IMG/VR virus record: IMGVR_UViG_3300017971_000026
Coordinates: 1 to 64,000 of that record
Source of the DNA: a virus
Length of the DNA stretch: 64,000 nucleotides
Reading direction: 5' to 3' (one strand)
Shown: piece after piece, positions 6,249 through 14,930 of the stretch
How the letters are laid out: each line of letters begins with the position of its first letter
Position numbering within the stretch: the stretch's first letter is position 1
Notes under the pieces: generated by a model
Told to the model about the DNA's origin: nothing
Databases searched by the model: none
What the model saw: only the letters and a program-made list of their open reading frames with translations
Position numbers and translations under genes: made by a program

Positions 6249-8128
6249 CTCGGCACGTCGATCCCGGTCCTCGTCTCGGTGACCTGGATCGACGCGCTGA
6301 CGTCGAGGTAGTTGATCGCGTCGCCGGCGATCTGCCAGCCGCTGTTGATGTCCCACGCGAGGGTCAGCTTCTTCGTTCGAAACTCGCGCTGCAGGTACTC
6401 GGACCGCGACAGGGCGGCGTAGCGCAGCGCGTCCTCGACGGGCAGCCCGGCCTGGCGCGCTTGCTCGCTGCGCTGGAAGTCGGACCCCTCCGCGAGGATC
6501 AGCGCGGAGCTGACGATCCCCGTCGTCGGATCCTCGGCGGGAAGCTCGACGGCGATCGGGTCCTTCGGCCGCATGGCGAACACGTCGCCGACGAGACCGG
6601 CTTCGAGGTTCTCGGGCAGCGCGGACAGGACCGGAGTGCGGATCTGGACCTCGAAGTCCCCGCGCGCGAGCTGCTCGTAGATCGACGCCGCCGCTCGAGT
6701 CAGGGCCGCGATGATCTCCTCGGGCGAGCCGCCGGCGACGCTGTCGAGGTTGAAGACCTTGATCTCGTCGCGGTCTCCATTCCCGGTCGGGGTCGGCCGG
6801 TTGTTCTTGCCGAGCGGCGGCCAGATCCCCGAGTAGCGCGTGCCGGTCGCGACGTCGAAGCCGTTTAGCTTGATCGTCGGAGTCGCGGTCCCCTTGAGGT
6901 TGCGGGCGAGGTTGAGCTCCTCGATATTGGCGCCGTAGACGAAGGTGCGCGTCGAGGTAGGCGGGGGCGTCGTGTCGCCGGCGGTCGTGCTCTCGCGGTA
7001 GTAGGTGCGCGGGTTGGTGATGACGAGCTCGCTCGCCACGAGTTGCTGTGCCGACTGCCGAGGAGTCCTGATCAGCGGGATGAAGCCGGCCGAGATGACC
7101 AGGTCGGTGATGAAGTCCCAGTACGCGGTCTTCTGCCTGTTGCCCGGCGATCGCTTGCGGCCCTTCTTCGACACACCCCTCGAGTCCACCCATGCCTTCG
7201 GGCGGATCTCGTCGATCGTCGGGAGCGGGTCGATCCCGCCGTCGACGTTGCGGACCTCGTTGACGACGGAGATCCCACGGAAGCCCGGAAGGCCGAAGCG
7301 ACGAGTGCGAGGCTTCAGCGTCGATCCTTGCGTCTTGAGCACGCGCGCGTCCTCACGCAGATATGCCGCCTGCGCTCGGGCGGCTGCGGCGGCTGCGTCG
7401 TCCCCCGATGCAGCGGCATCAGCAGCGACCGCGTCCTGGGCCCTGGCGTCCTTCAGGAGCCGCCTTCGGTCTCGGCCAAGCGCGCGCTTGCTCTCCTCCT
7501 CGAAACGAGCGTCAAGCGTCTCCGTGGCCGCGAGTGCGTCGCCGGTGAGCAGCAGCTGGATCGCCTCGTCGAGCCGCAAGAAGCCCGGCAGGTCCTCGAG
7601 CTGGTTGGGCGGGATCTCGGCGTCGAGTAGCTCGCCGGTCAGGTCGCGCGCGTCGAACATGACCTCCTGCGACGTGTCGTTGATCGTGATCGAGTGCTTG
7701 TCGACGAAGCCGCGGAACAGCTCCGTCGGCCCATGCTGGTTGACGTCAGGGAGGAGCAGGCCGTCAGCGCCGGGCACCTGTCCGGCTGCCCACTCCTCGG
7801 GCGTGTAGACGCCGCCGAAGACCTGCACCGCGATCGCCCTGATCAGTCGCGGGTCGAAGGGCAACTCCGCGAGTTGGAACGTCATCTTGGCCGTGTCCGC
7901 TTTGCGGTAGTTGTTCAGCTCGACCGTGCACTGCGTCGGCACAAGGTCGCGGCCGATCAGGACGAACTGCGCGGCCTGCTCGAGGATGTCGTCGTTGGTT
8001 CCTGACCCGAAGGACTCCGCGCCCGAGTTGGGGTTGGGCGCGGACGGCTGAGGGGGCGTGAACGCGTCGACGTTGTTCTCGAAGCGGATCTTGAGTCGGA
8101 CCTTGCAGCCTACGTAGTACTCGGTCAC
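6245..8128 (-). CDS. baseplate hub protein (late control gene D-like)
   Basis: 627 aa, near the size expected for a fused or enlarged tail hub protein. The N-terminal third has the two-barrel layout of gpD/gp27-type hubs: 'G-R-D-L-V-P-T-Q-C-T-V-E-L-N-N-Y', 'A-V-Q-V-F-G-G-V-Y', 'E-L-F-R-G-F-V-D-K-H', 'V-M-F-D-A-R-D-L-T-G-E-L-L-D'. An Ala/Arg-rich helical insert lies at about residues 215-260. It would join the tube to the spike. GTG start six bases after TAGACT (class B). Family call is by pattern, not by search. Confidence 0.65.
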   Translation of the reverse strand: MTEYYVGCKVRLKIRFENNVDAFTPPQPSAPNPNSGAESFGSGTNDDILEQAAQFVLIGRDLVPTQCTVELNNYRKADTAKMTFQLAELPFDPRLIRAIAVQVFGGVYTPEEWAAGQVPGADGLLLPDVNQHGPTELFRGFVDKHSITINDTSQEVMFDARDLTGELLDAEIPPNQLEDLPGFLRLDEAIQLLLTGDALAATETLDARFEEESKRALGRDRRRLLKDARAQDAVAADAAASGDDAAAAAARAQAAYLREDARVLKTQGSTLKPRTRRFGLPGFRGISVVNEVRNVDGGIDPLPTIDEIRPKAWVDSRGVSKKGRKRSPGNRQKTAYWDFITDLVISAGFIPLIRTPRQSAQQLVASELVITNPRTYYRESTTAGDTTPPPTSTRTFVYGANIEELNLARNLKGTATPTIKLNGFDVATGTRYSGIWPPLGKNNRPTPTGNGDRDEIKVFNLDSVAGGSPEEIIAALTRAAASIYEQLARGDFEVQIRTPVLSALPENLEAGLVGDVFAMRPKDPIAVELPAEDPTTGIVSSALILAEGSDFQRSEQARQAGLPVEDALRYAALSRSEYLQREFRTKKLTLAWDINSGWQIAGDAINYLDVSASIQVTETRTGIDVPS

Positions 8129-8140
8129 GCGGTCAGTCTA
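8129..8140 (-). promoter_or_regulatory. class B promoter
   Basis: TAGACT, six bases, GTG at 8128. Overlaps the stop of the upstream minus-strand gene (8138). Confidence 0.6.
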
Positions 8141-8353
8141 GTACGGGATCGGGCGCCCCATGCGATGGCCTTCGATCGCGTGGTAGTGCCTGCGGCCACC
8201 TCGGCGGTGCGGCGTGTGGTAGCGGCGACCGTTCTCGACCCGACCCGTGTCGACGATCGTGCGACTTCCGTCGGCGTTGATTCGAATCGCGCACACCACC
8301 GTGGTCGCGGGCTCATCGCCGAAGTCGACGCCGACGAATATCCCATCGCCCAT
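8138..8353 (-). CDS. unknown protein, 71 aa
   Basis: Starts M-G-D-G-I-F-V-G-V-D-F-G-D-E, a pattern reminiscent of the first strand of an RNase H-like fold, followed by a His/Arg-rich tail. ATG overlaps the stop of the upstream gene (TGATG). Fourth gene of the class A operon 9914 to 8138. Function unknown. Confidence 0.55.
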   Translation of the reverse strand: MGDGIFVGVDFGDEPATTVVCAIRINADGSRTIVDTGRVENGRRYHTPHRRGGRRHYHAIEGHRMGRPIPY

Positions 8354-8622
8354 CAGTTCACGCTCACGTTCCCCCACGCGGGCTCATCGAGCCGCAGCGG
8401 GATGATGATCGCGCCCGCGCATCGAACGGCCTTCGCGTGTTCGAGGGCGAGCGTGTAGGTGCTAAAAGCCGCCGTCGAGCCCGCGTCATCCTCGCTCTCG
8501 TGGACCGCCGCGACCACCACGACCATCTTCGGGTCCGCGTCGACGGCCGCCCAGAACGCCGCCTCGTTGGCCTCGGCGTCCTCCTCGTAGTTCGGGACGA
8601 TGACCTGGATCGACTCAGCCAT
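8353..8622 (-). CDS. unknown protein, 89 aa
   Basis: Starts M-A-E-S-I-Q-V-I-V-P-N-Y; alpha/beta composition with a central 'K-M-V-V-V-V-A-A-V' strand. Overlaps the upstream gene by eight bases. Third gene of the class A operon. No family recognised. Confidence 0.55.
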   Translation of the reverse strand: MAESIQVIVPNYEEDAEANEAAFWAAVDADPKMVVVVAAVHESEDDAGSTAAFSTYTLALEHAKAVRCAGAIIIPLRLDEPAWGNVSVN

Positions 8623-8884
8623 CTGTCCACTCCTCGGGGTCTTCGGAGAACTCCTCGATCAATCGGCTCAGCTGTCGGTCGAGGAGCTTGATCCCCATAG
8701 CGAACTCCGCGAACTCGGTCTCTCCGACGTGGCCGAAGTGGTGCGTGTTGCCGTTGCCCTGCCCGAGGGCGACGAACAACAGGCCGCGGACACGACCGGC
8801 CTCCGCTGCTTCGAGCAGTTCGCGAAGCTTCACGATCACGTCCTCGTCGGGATCGGCCGGTCGCAGCTCGGTAACTTCAGCCAC
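8615..8884 (-). CDS. unknown protein, 89 aa
   Basis: GTG start overlapping the stop of the 345-aa gene. It begins V-A-E-V-T-E-L-R-P and contains a helix (V-I-V-K-L-R-E-L-L-E-A-A-E), a strand (G-L-L-F-V-A-L-G-Q-G-N-G-N) and an acidic C-terminus. Small proteins of this layout occur in phage early regions, but I cannot name a function. Confidence 0.55.
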   Translation of the reverse strand: MAEVTELRPADPDEDVIVKLRELLEAAEAGRVRGLLFVALGQGNGNTHHFGHVGETEFAEFAMGIKLLDRQLSRLIEEFSEDPEEWTDG

Positions 8885-9914
8885 GGATCGCCTCGTCGGG
8901 ATGCTCGACCACGAAGACGAGGTAGGTCTTACTCGCGTCGATCGGCTTCTTGCTGACGATCGCGGGCTCGGGGATCTTGTAGGTGTCCGGTGGTGCGACG
9001 GTCTCGAACATGCGTGCGTCGACGACGTCGAGGCCGCTGCCCCACGCAAGACCGGCGACGTCCAGCTCGCGCCCGAGATCATCGCGGACCTTGAACGTCG
9101 AGTACAGCGATGTCACGCCCTCCGGTTCGGGTTCGAGTCCCTCGGTCCAGATCCGAAGCTCGCCGATGTCCGCGTCACGCCAGCCAAGGCCATCCGGCGT
9201 GGCGCCCAGCTGCTCGGCGTCGGCGAGGAACTTGAGCACCTCGTCGGCCGCGTCTCGGGTGTCGTCGGGCAGAGTGAACTCGACGAGCAGGCGGTTGGCC
9301 GGGAGCGGCTGCATGTCGTCCGTCAACTCGACGTCATGCGCGTAGCCGGCGACCCCTTCGACGCGGTGAGCATCGCCGGTCGACCAGCCGCCCTCGCGCG
9401 CAACGATCGGAGCGATCCAGGCCGCGCCCATCTGCCGCGCGGCGGCCTCGGCCTTCGACTTCGTGACTCGCCAAGCGGTCGGTCGGCAGCCGTCCCAGAC
9501 CGGCTCGCCGTCGATCATCTCGTGGCTGAGGATGCCCCAGCCGCCGACCATCGGAGGGCCTTCGTGTGCGCGGGCCTCCTCGTCGTCGATGTCGGCCTCG
9601 GTCATCTCGTCGACATCGGGCGGGACGATCGGGCAGCCCTCGCCATCCAGGTACACGTACCCATCCCCGTGCACGAGCGTCGGAGCCTCGCGCAAGACTT
9701 TCGCCGCGGCCTGGACGTCGGCGAGGGTGAACGGCCGAAGGTGCGCGAGTACGACATCGCACGTGGCGATCATCAGATCGCGGTTCGGCGGCGGGACCTC
9801 TGACCATGGCTTCGCACTCGCCTTGCGAGTCTCGTATCCGTGGTCGGGCGCGAGGCGTTCGTAGGTCTCATGAAACAGCTGCGCGAGTTGCTCGGGCGTT
9901 TCGATCTTGCTCAT
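8877..9914 (-). CDS. early-type phage protein with S-A-K-P-W-x-E-V-P module
   Basis: 345 aa. The N-terminal 60 residues (Y-E-R-L-A-P-x-x-G-Y-E-T-R-K, then S-A-K-P-W-S-E-V-P-P-P-N-R-D-L-M) match a short module seen at the start of many phage and prophage proteins of unknown function. The remainder is acidic alpha/beta sequence I do not recognise. The gene heads a minus-strand class A operon lying inside the late tail region, between hub and LysM genes. Confidence 0.65.
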   Translation of the reverse strand: MSKIETPEQLAQLFHETYERLAPDHGYETRKASAKPWSEVPPPNRDLMIATCDVVLAHLRPFTLADVQAAAKVLREAPTLVHGDGYVYLDGEGCPIVPPDVDEMTEADIDDEEARAHEGPPMVGGWGILSHEMIDGEPVWDGCRPTAWRVTKSKAEAAARQMGAAWIAPIVAREGGWSTGDAHRVEGVAGYAHDVELTDDMQPLPANRLLVEFTLPDDTRDAADEVLKFLADAEQLGATPDGLGWRDADIGELRIWTEGLEPEPEGVTSLYSTFKVRDDLGRELDVAGLAWGSGLDVVDARMFETVAPPDTYKIPEPAIVSKKPIDASKTYLVFVVEHPDEAIRG

Positions 9915-9950
9915 CGACCGGTCTACCCGCGAGCGCGCCGGGTGCTTCCC
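9915..9950 (-). promoter_or_regulatory. class A promoter
   Basis: GGGAAGCA (9943-9950), 15 bases, GGTAGA (9922-9927), seven bases to ATG at 9914. The -35 is half of a 14-base palindrome GCTTCCCGGGAAGC. Confidence 0.75.
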
Positions 9951-9962
9951 GGGAAGCGAGGT

Positions 9963-11123
9963 CTAGCTCAGCGCCGGCACGCGGATCACGGTTCCTCGCG
10001 GAACGGTCGGCGAGAAGAAGCCGTTGTACTCGCTGATCTCCGTCCACTGGCTCGGGTCGCCGTACTTCTCGCGCGCGATGTCTCGCAGCGACGTGAAGCT
10101 GTCCGCGAAGATCGTCGCCAGGATGTCCTCGGTCTGAAACAGCGCCGCGAGCCGCTGCTGGTCCCGCGCGAAGCTCGACAGTTCGATCAGCCGATCGCGC
10201 AGCTGTTGCTGGACGAGGTTGGCGATCTGGACCGAGTCCGCGTCGCCGACCAGCGCGCGCTCGCCCGCGGCGCTCCGGTTGGTGTCGAACAGCGAGAGCA
10301 AGTCGAGGACCTGCGAGCGAACCTGCTCGAGCGCCCCGGTGATCGTGTTGATCAGGTCGAAGGGGGCCGTGGCGATCGAGACGATCTGCTGCAGCGCGTC
10401 GACGAGGCTCTCGACGGTCGAGCCCAGCTGAAGGATCGGCCCGATCACCTTCGTCGTGAACGCGTTGGGCTGCTTGAGCGCGGCGAGCTCGAGCAGGTTT
10501 TCGTTGATCGATGCGAGGATGTCGGCAAGGCCGTTGGCCGTCGTAAGGGCGTTGTACTTCGTCGCGCGCTTGACCGGCGAGAACTGCGTGAGGCCGGTCC
10601 AGGTGAACTCCATCTCCCACGCGATGTCGTTGATCCGGTCGAAGTCGGCCGAGTACCGCGTGATCCGGCCGTAGCGGACGTACTGGTCCCACGAGAACCG
10701 CAGCTGCTGCCCCTCGACCATCATCAACTCGACGGCCGCGTCGACGGTGCGCGCGAGCCGAGCCGGCTGCGTCCCTGGGAACACGTTGGACGACTGGAAC
10801 ACCGCGCCCGAGGCGATCGAGTTCTGCGACTGGGCGCCCGGGGAGACCTGCGGGTAGTTTACGAGCTCGACGCCGTTGTCCTCGTCGGCGCTGAGCAAAA
10901 ACTTGTCGTGCCAGGCTCCGCGCAGCGTCGTCGGCTCGAGGCGGTTCCCGATCACCTGCTGGTTGGCGACGGGGTTGCCGGGCAGCCAGGTCGTGTTGAC
11001 CTGCAAGATCCGCGAGAGCTGCAGCGGGCGAAACGGGAGCGCGCGGCCCTTGAAGAGGAGCACCCGGCGCGAGCCGGTCGTCTGCTCGAGCACGACGGGG
11101 GACGCGAACTGCTGCTCAGCCAT
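9963..11123 (-). CDS. tail protein with C-terminal LysM domain
   Basis: 386 aa. The last about 45 residues form a LysM-type domain ('L-R-D-I-A-R-E-K-Y-G-D-P-S-Q-W', then '...P-R-G-T-V-I-R-V-P'). This layout is typical of the contractile-tail protein that links the tube end or tape measure to the baseplate (XkdP/gp53-like). The middle is helical and may be a coiled coil (residues about 190-330). Lies directly downstream of the tape measure gene in transcription order. ATG six bases after TACACT (class B). Confidence 0.75.
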   Translation of the reverse strand: MAEQQFASPVVLEQTTGSRRVLLFKGRALPFRPLQLSRILQVNTTWLPGNPVANQQVIGNRLEPTTLRGAWHDKFLLSADEDNGVELVNYPQVSPGAQSQNSIASGAVFQSSNVFPGTQPARLARTVDAAVELMMVEGQQLRFSWDQYVRYGRITRYSADFDRINDIAWEMEFTWTGLTQFSPVKRATKYNALTTANGLADILASINENLLELAALKQPNAFTTKVIGPILQLGSTVESLVDALQQIVSIATAPFDLINTITGALEQVRSQVLDLLSLFDTNRSAAGERALVGDADSVQIANLVQQQLRDRLIELSSFARDQQRLAALFQTEDILATIFADSFTSLRDIAREKYGDPSQWTEISEYNGFFSPTVPRGTVIRVPALS

Positions 11124-11135
11124 GCGGGAAGTGTA
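11124..11135 (-). promoter_or_regulatory. class B promoter overlapping a class A -35
   Basis: TACACT, six bases, ATG at 11123. The box shares AAGTG with the -35 of the divergent class A promoter (11126-11133). Confidence 0.7.
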
Positions 11136-11161
11136 CGCGGGGCTCGGCGGTAAAACAGGCG
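11126..11161 (+). promoter_or_regulatory. class A promoter
   Basis: GGGAAGTG (11126-11133), 15 bases, GGTAAA (11149-11154), seven bases to ATG at 11162. Its first 27 bases are identical to those of the promoter at 51331-51357 on the other strand. Confidence 0.75.
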
Positions 11162-11614
11162 ATGAGCATCGACTACAACGTCCACGTTGGGGCCTACATT
11201 CGCGTCTGGACCACGGTCACCCGAACGGAGGTCGATCTGTGCGCTGACCACGAGCACGGTGGTGGTGCATTCTGCTCGGAGTGCGGACGCCCCTCGAAGC
11301 GCCGGATGAAGGCCGAGGAGACCCGGCCTGATGACGGGTACTACGAGGCTCACATGGACGAGCGGCTGTGCCCGTGGGACGTCGGCGACCTCTACGACGA
11401 GGGCCGGCGGACCTACGTCATGGTCGAGAACGGCGTCGACACGACGGGTCTGCATATCGATCCGAAGTATGACGACAGCGCCGAGCAAGCGATGCCCGAC
11501 GAGGCAACGTGCGAGGCGAACTTCAAGGAGCGCTACGCCAAGGAGATCGCGTGGCTCGTCGCGCACGACTGCGAGGTCGAGGTCCGCTTTGGCGTCCTCA
11601 GCTGGTCCTACTAG
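11162..11614 (+). CDS. putative zinc-binding protein, 150 aa
   Basis: Starts M-S-I-D-Y-N-V-H-V-G. A 'C-A-D-H-E-H...F-C-S-E-C-G' cluster at residues 27-41 suggests a zinc site. The remainder is acidic and aromatic, ending F-G-V-L-S-W-S-Y. No family recognised. Single-gene class A islet between LysM and tape measure genes; stop overlaps the tape measure stop by 4 bases. Confidence 0.6.
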   Translation: MSIDYNVHVGAYIRVWTTVTRTEVDLCADHEHGGGAFCSECGRPSKRRMKAEETRPDDGYYEAHMDERLCPWDVGDLYDEGRRTYVMVENGVDTTGLHIDPKYDDSAEQAMPDEATCEANFKERYAKEIAWLVAHDCEVEVRFGVLSWSY

Positions 11615-13851
11615 GTCCCCTGCTCGATCGCGCCGTAGGCCTGGACGCGCCGGTCCGCGAGGCCGGCCGTCTTCTTGATGAACGCCGCGAACAGCCGGTC
11701 GGGGTCGGGGTCCGTCGTGTTGATCACGACCTCGACCTTGCCGATCTTCGTCCCGCCTGGAGCCCGCTTGTCCTTGTCCTTGTCCTTGCCCGCGAGCATG
11801 TCGGACAACGACTGCTGGAGGTCCTTCGCCTTCTTCTGGGCGGCAGCAAACTGCATCGGGGTGAGTTGCGCATCTCGCACTGCGTCAGCTGCCTTGTGGA
11901 ACCTGTCCGCGGTCTTGAGGTTCGCGCTTGCTGCGCCGTAGGCCGAGTCGCGGATCCCGTCGATCGATGCGATCGCTCCGTCGAGTCCGTCGCCGACCTT
12001 GGGGATCTTCGACATGACTCGAAGGCCGTCGCCGATCAGCTGGAGTAGCGCCGAGAAGGCGAGCCGGAACGCTCCGAAGGCCTCGATCCCGTAGGCCACG
12101 ATGTCGATCATCCCGCCGAGGACCATCGACGCGAAGTCGACTGCGCCGGTGAGCATGTCGAGGCCGCTGACCATCACCGTCGCCGCGTCGGTGCCCCCGA
12201 ACATGGCGACACCGACCAGGCGCAGTCGCTCGTAGAACGTGTAGAGCGACGTGATCAGCGGGAGCAGCGAGATCTTGCCCGACTCAATCGCACCGACGAG
12301 CGACGCCTTGATCTCGTCCCACGATGTGGCGACGTAGGCCGCGAGGCCGCCGACGACCACGGCGACGCCGGAGAACGCGAGCGCGAGTCCGCCAGCGGCG
12401 ACGCCGACGCCAGCGATCAGGGGGGCGAGCGTGGCGAACTTGAGGATCGTCTTGTCCATCCCTCGGAACAGCCGCAGGCCGCCCTTCCCCCCGCCGATCT
12501 TTCCGGTGATCCGTGACAGGCCTCGGCCGAGCATCCCGAGCCCGCCGCCGCCCTTCCGGCCACCCATGCCCCGACCGATCGCCATGTGTCGACGCCTGGC
12601 CATGGCGCCGAAGCCTTCACGTCCGCGCCTCATCCCTGCGCCGACGACCTGCGCAGCGGCCATGCCCTTGCCCGCGATGATCATGCCGTAGCCCGCGACG
12701 AGACGAGCGGTCGCCACGACGCTCGCTGCCTTGAGTGCAGCGCCCGCGAGCACGCCGGCCTCCTGGATCTTCGTCGCGATGTCGCGCCAGTGGGTGGCGA
12801 CGTACCAGGCCCCGCGGTGTAGCCGGTCGAACAGCTTGTCGGCTGCCTTCGACAGCTGCTGACCCGCGAAGCTCGCGGCATTTTCCATCGTGTCCATGCC
12901 GCCGCCGAAGGTGCTGATCCCGACCTTGCCGGTGGCACGGCTCATCGCGCGCTTGAGGCTGTCCATGAGCGGGGCAGCAAAGGCGCCGGCTAGCGTCATG
13001 CCCTCGGACTTCATCGTCGACGCGAGGCCACCGAAAGACTTGCCGAAGGCCGTTGCCGCCTCTTTCGAGACCCCATCGACCGCGACCTCGACGATCTTGA
13101 GCGCCGTGTCGCCGCTTTGCTTCGCCAGCTTGTTGAACATCTGGGCGAAGTCAGCCTCGGTCTCCTTGCCGGTGACCTTCTTGAACGCTTCGCGGAGGTT
13201 GGGCTCGAGCTGCGAGAAAACAGCGACGTCAGCACCTGCGAGGCCACGTACGATCCGGCCGACGTCGGCGCCCATCTGCTTGTAGTCACCGCCGGTCGTG
13301 AACGCGAGCAGCGAGACCTTTTCCATCAGGTCGCGCTGGCGTTTCAGATCCTTGGTCACGCCGGTCACGCCGGGCGCCATCGCCGAGTAGGCCGTGGCGA
13401 TGTCCTCGTAGGTTGCGGGCGACTTCTTGGCGATGTCGTAGAGCTCCGCCTGCATCCCCGCGGCGAGTTCGCTGGCCTTGGCGAACTCGGTCATCTGCCC
13501 GGTCATCACGGCCTGGGACTGACCGGCGACCCCGAACAGCTGGTACATCGTCGCCAGGCCGAGCCGGCCCTGCTCCATCTCGGAGTTGAAGCGGACGCCC
13601 TCGCTAGCCGCCGCCGCGACGCCTCCGACGAGCGCACCGCCGGCCGCCATTGCGCCCATCCTCGCCCACTCGCGAGCAGTCTGGCCAAAGGTCCCCCGCA
13701 CGCGCTCTCCCGCGGACACGAGCCGGCTCGACATCGACGCGTAGGACTTGCCGACGGTGTCCGCCGCGCGAGCCATGCCGATCGCCTCGCGCTGGAAGCT
13801 GCCCGCGGTCTTCAGGTTCGCGCGGACGTCGTAGGTGATCCCCTGCGGCAC
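11611..13851 (-). CDS. tail tape measure protein
   Basis: 746 aa. Long, Ala/Gly/Lys-rich and mainly helical, with a hydrophobic segment at about residues 465-510 (A-P-L-I-A-G-V-G-V-A-A-G-G, then G-V-A-V-V-V-G-G-L-A-A-Y-V-A), as is usual for tape measures. Residues 130-290 contain a tape-measure core region around 'L-L-A-F-T-T-G-G-D-Y'. It sets tail length and occupies the tube lumen. Follows the chaperone frameshift pair exactly as in lambda-like and Mu-like tails. GTG start six bases after TACGCT (class B). Confidence 0.85.
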   Translation of the reverse strand: MPQGITYDVRANLKTAGSFQREAIGMARAADTVGKSYASMSSRLVSAGERVRGTFGQTAREWARMGAMAAGGALVGGVAAAASEGVRFNSEMEQGRLGLATMYQLFGVAGQSQAVMTGQMTEFAKASELAAGMQAELYDIAKKSPATYEDIATAYSAMAPGVTGVTKDLKRQRDLMEKVSLLAFTTGGDYKQMGADVGRIVRGLAGADVAVFSQLEPNLREAFKKVTGKETEADFAQMFNKLAKQSGDTALKIVEVAVDGVSKEAATAFGKSFGGLASTMKSEGMTLAGAFAAPLMDSLKRAMSRATGKVGISTFGGGMDTMENAASFAGQQLSKAADKLFDRLHRGAWYVATHWRDIATKIQEAGVLAGAALKAASVVATARLVAGYGMIIAGKGMAAAQVVGAGMRRGREGFGAMARRRHMAIGRGMGGRKGGGGLGMLGRGLSRITGKIGGGKGGLRLFRGMDKTILKFATLAPLIAGVGVAAGGLALAFSGVAVVVGGLAAYVATSWDEIKASLVGAIESGKISLLPLITSLYTFYERLRLVGVAMFGGTDAATVMVSGLDMLTGAVDFASMVLGGMIDIVAYGIEAFGAFRLAFSALLQLIGDGLRVMSKIPKVGDGLDGAIASIDGIRDSAYGAASANLKTADRFHKAADAVRDAQLTPMQFAAAQKKAKDLQQSLSDMLAGKDKDKDKRAPGGTKIGKVEVVINTTDPDPDRLFAAFIKKTAGLADRRVQAYGAIEQGT

Positions 13852-13863
13852 CGCACGAGCGTA
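13852..13863 (-). promoter_or_regulatory. class B promoter
   Basis: Extended -10 TGA-TACGCT, six bases, GTG at 13851. It abuts the end of the chaperone T-frame (13864). Confidence 0.65.
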
Positions 13864-14139
13864 TCAGCCGGAGCCGTCCCCGTTCTCGGCTTCGAGGATC
13901 TTGCTGATCCCGTCGGCAAGCTCGACGAGGCGGACGAATGGCATGCGGTCGAGGTAGTCGGCCTGCTGGCCGCCGTAGCGCATCAGGTACGCGACGACCT
14001 CCTTGTCCATGCGCCGGAGCGTCTTGGCGAGCTCGCCGCTGCGGACGTAGATCACGAAGCCCGCGGTCTCGAAGTCGGGTCGGACTCGTGCGCGGCTCAG
14101 CCTTCGACCCAAACTCGGCTGGCGCGCACGGCCTTTCCC
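13864..14139 (-). CDS. tail assembly chaperone, frameshift (T) segment
   Basis: This open frame is in the -1 frame relative to the 14097-14897 gene and lacks its own ATG or GTG near the junction. It would be translated after a -1 shift at GGGAAAG (14133-14139), adding about 90 residues: a basic linker, then a helical domain (V-I-Y-V-R-S-G-E-L-A-K-T-L-R-R-M) ending E-N-G-D-G-S-G. A CTG overlapping the upstream TGA (CTGA) is the only alternative start. Position just before the tape measure fits lambda gpGT. Confidence 0.7.
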   Translation of the reverse strand, partial: GKGRARQPSLGRRLSRARVRPDFETAGFVIYVRSGELAKTLRRMDKEVVAYLMRYGGQQADYLDRMPFVRLVELADGISKILEAENGDGSG

Positions 14140-14897
14140 TCGGCGTCCGTCGGCTGGATCGACGCGACGAACGTCCGGTTGACCAGCATCTGCGCCTTCG
14201 GGCTCAGCCTCGACCACCACTCGCGCGGGTCCGAGTTGCCGCCGGCGGAGACGATGAACTGGACGCAGTCGTCGATCGATCCCGCGCGCGAAGACAGGCG
14301 ACGGACCTCGGCCGTCGTTGCGTCGCGCAGGGCGAAGGCGAGGTCCACGGGACCGCCCTTCCAGTGGCGCGAGTCCATGACCGACATGGGTAGCGAGCAG
14401 ATGATCCGGTCGCCATCGCGTCGGCGCGTGGACTCCATCTCGATCACGTCGACGTCGGTGGGCAGCACGAGCGCGACGAACTCCTGCAGGATCGACATCT
14501 GGACCTTGCCGGTCCGCGTGTGCCACCAGGTCGTCAGCTCGAGTCCGCCGCGATGACGTCCGCCGGCGGCGAGGTAAGGCAGCACGACCTCGGGTCCGGG
14601 CGAGCGAGCGAGCTGCTCGGCGAAGGTAAAAACCTCCTCGGCCTCGGGCTCGCGCAACCCGAACTTGAGGTCGGACTCGTCGCCCTTCCAGTGCGAGTTG
14701 TCCATCACATCTGGATGGAGGTCGAAGCCGAAGAACCCGCCGGACTTCAGGGCTGCAGGCGGCTTCTCTCCGGTCAGCGCGGGGGGTGGGATCGTCGCCT
14801 GCATCGGCGGCGGCTCGGTCTTCTTCGAGATCGTCACGCCCTCGGGCTTCGCCTGCGATACGCCAGGCGCCTCCATGAATCCGTCCCAGGTGGTCAT
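14097..14897 (-). CDS. tail assembly chaperone (gpG-like), internally duplicated
   Basis: 266 aa, between tube and tape measure, where contractile and long-tailed phages encode the chaperone that coats the tape measure. Two related halves are visible: 'V-M-D-N-S-H-W-K-G' with later 'T-T-W-W-H-T-R-T-G-K-V-Q-M', and 'V-M-D-S-R-H-W-K-G' with later 'R-E-W-W-S-R-L-S-P-K-A-Q-M'. The slippery heptamer GGGAAAG at 14133-14139 is in the right phase (GAG GGA AAG) for a -1 shift 11 codons before the stop. ATG six bases after TACCCT (class B). Confidence 0.75.
   Translation of the reverse strand: MTTWDGFMEAPGVSQAKPEGVTISKKTEPPPMQATIPPPALTGEKPPAALKSGGFFGFDLHPDVMDNSHWKGDESDLKFGLREPEAEEVFTFAEQLARSPGPEVVLPYLAAGGRHRGGLELTTWWHTRTGKVQMSILQEFVALVLPTDVDVIEMESTRRRDGDRIICSLPMSVMDSRHWKGGPVDLAFALRDATTAEVRRLSSRAGSIDDCVQFIVSAGGNSDPREWWSRLSPKAQMLVNRTFVASIQPTDAEGKAVRASRVWVEG
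14099..14243. repeat. 145-bp direct repeat, copy 1
   Basis: Codes for the C-terminus of the chaperone, including its slippery site. Copy 2 is at 15952-16096; by eye about seven of 145 positions differ, so the duplication or a gene conversion is recent. Confidence 0.85.
14133..14139 (-). promoter_or_regulatory. programmed -1 frameshift site GGGAAAG
   Basis: Same heptamer as in lambda G/T. Read as G GGA AAG in the zero frame; slipping gives GGG AAA and opens the frame to 13864. Confidence 0.7.
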
Positions 14898-14909
14898 GCG
14901 GCGAGGGTA
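14898..14909 (-). promoter_or_regulatory. class B promoter
   Basis: Extended -10 TGC-TACCCT, six bases, ATG at 14897. Confidence 0.65.
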
Positions 14910-14930
14910 GCAACCGACGAGGTGCGCGGG

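Noticed and set aside
9951-9990. Plus-strand GGGAAGCG at 9951 as a class A promoter
   Set aside because: No GGTA 15 bases on and it would point into the end of the LysM gene; it is the unused half of the palindrome.
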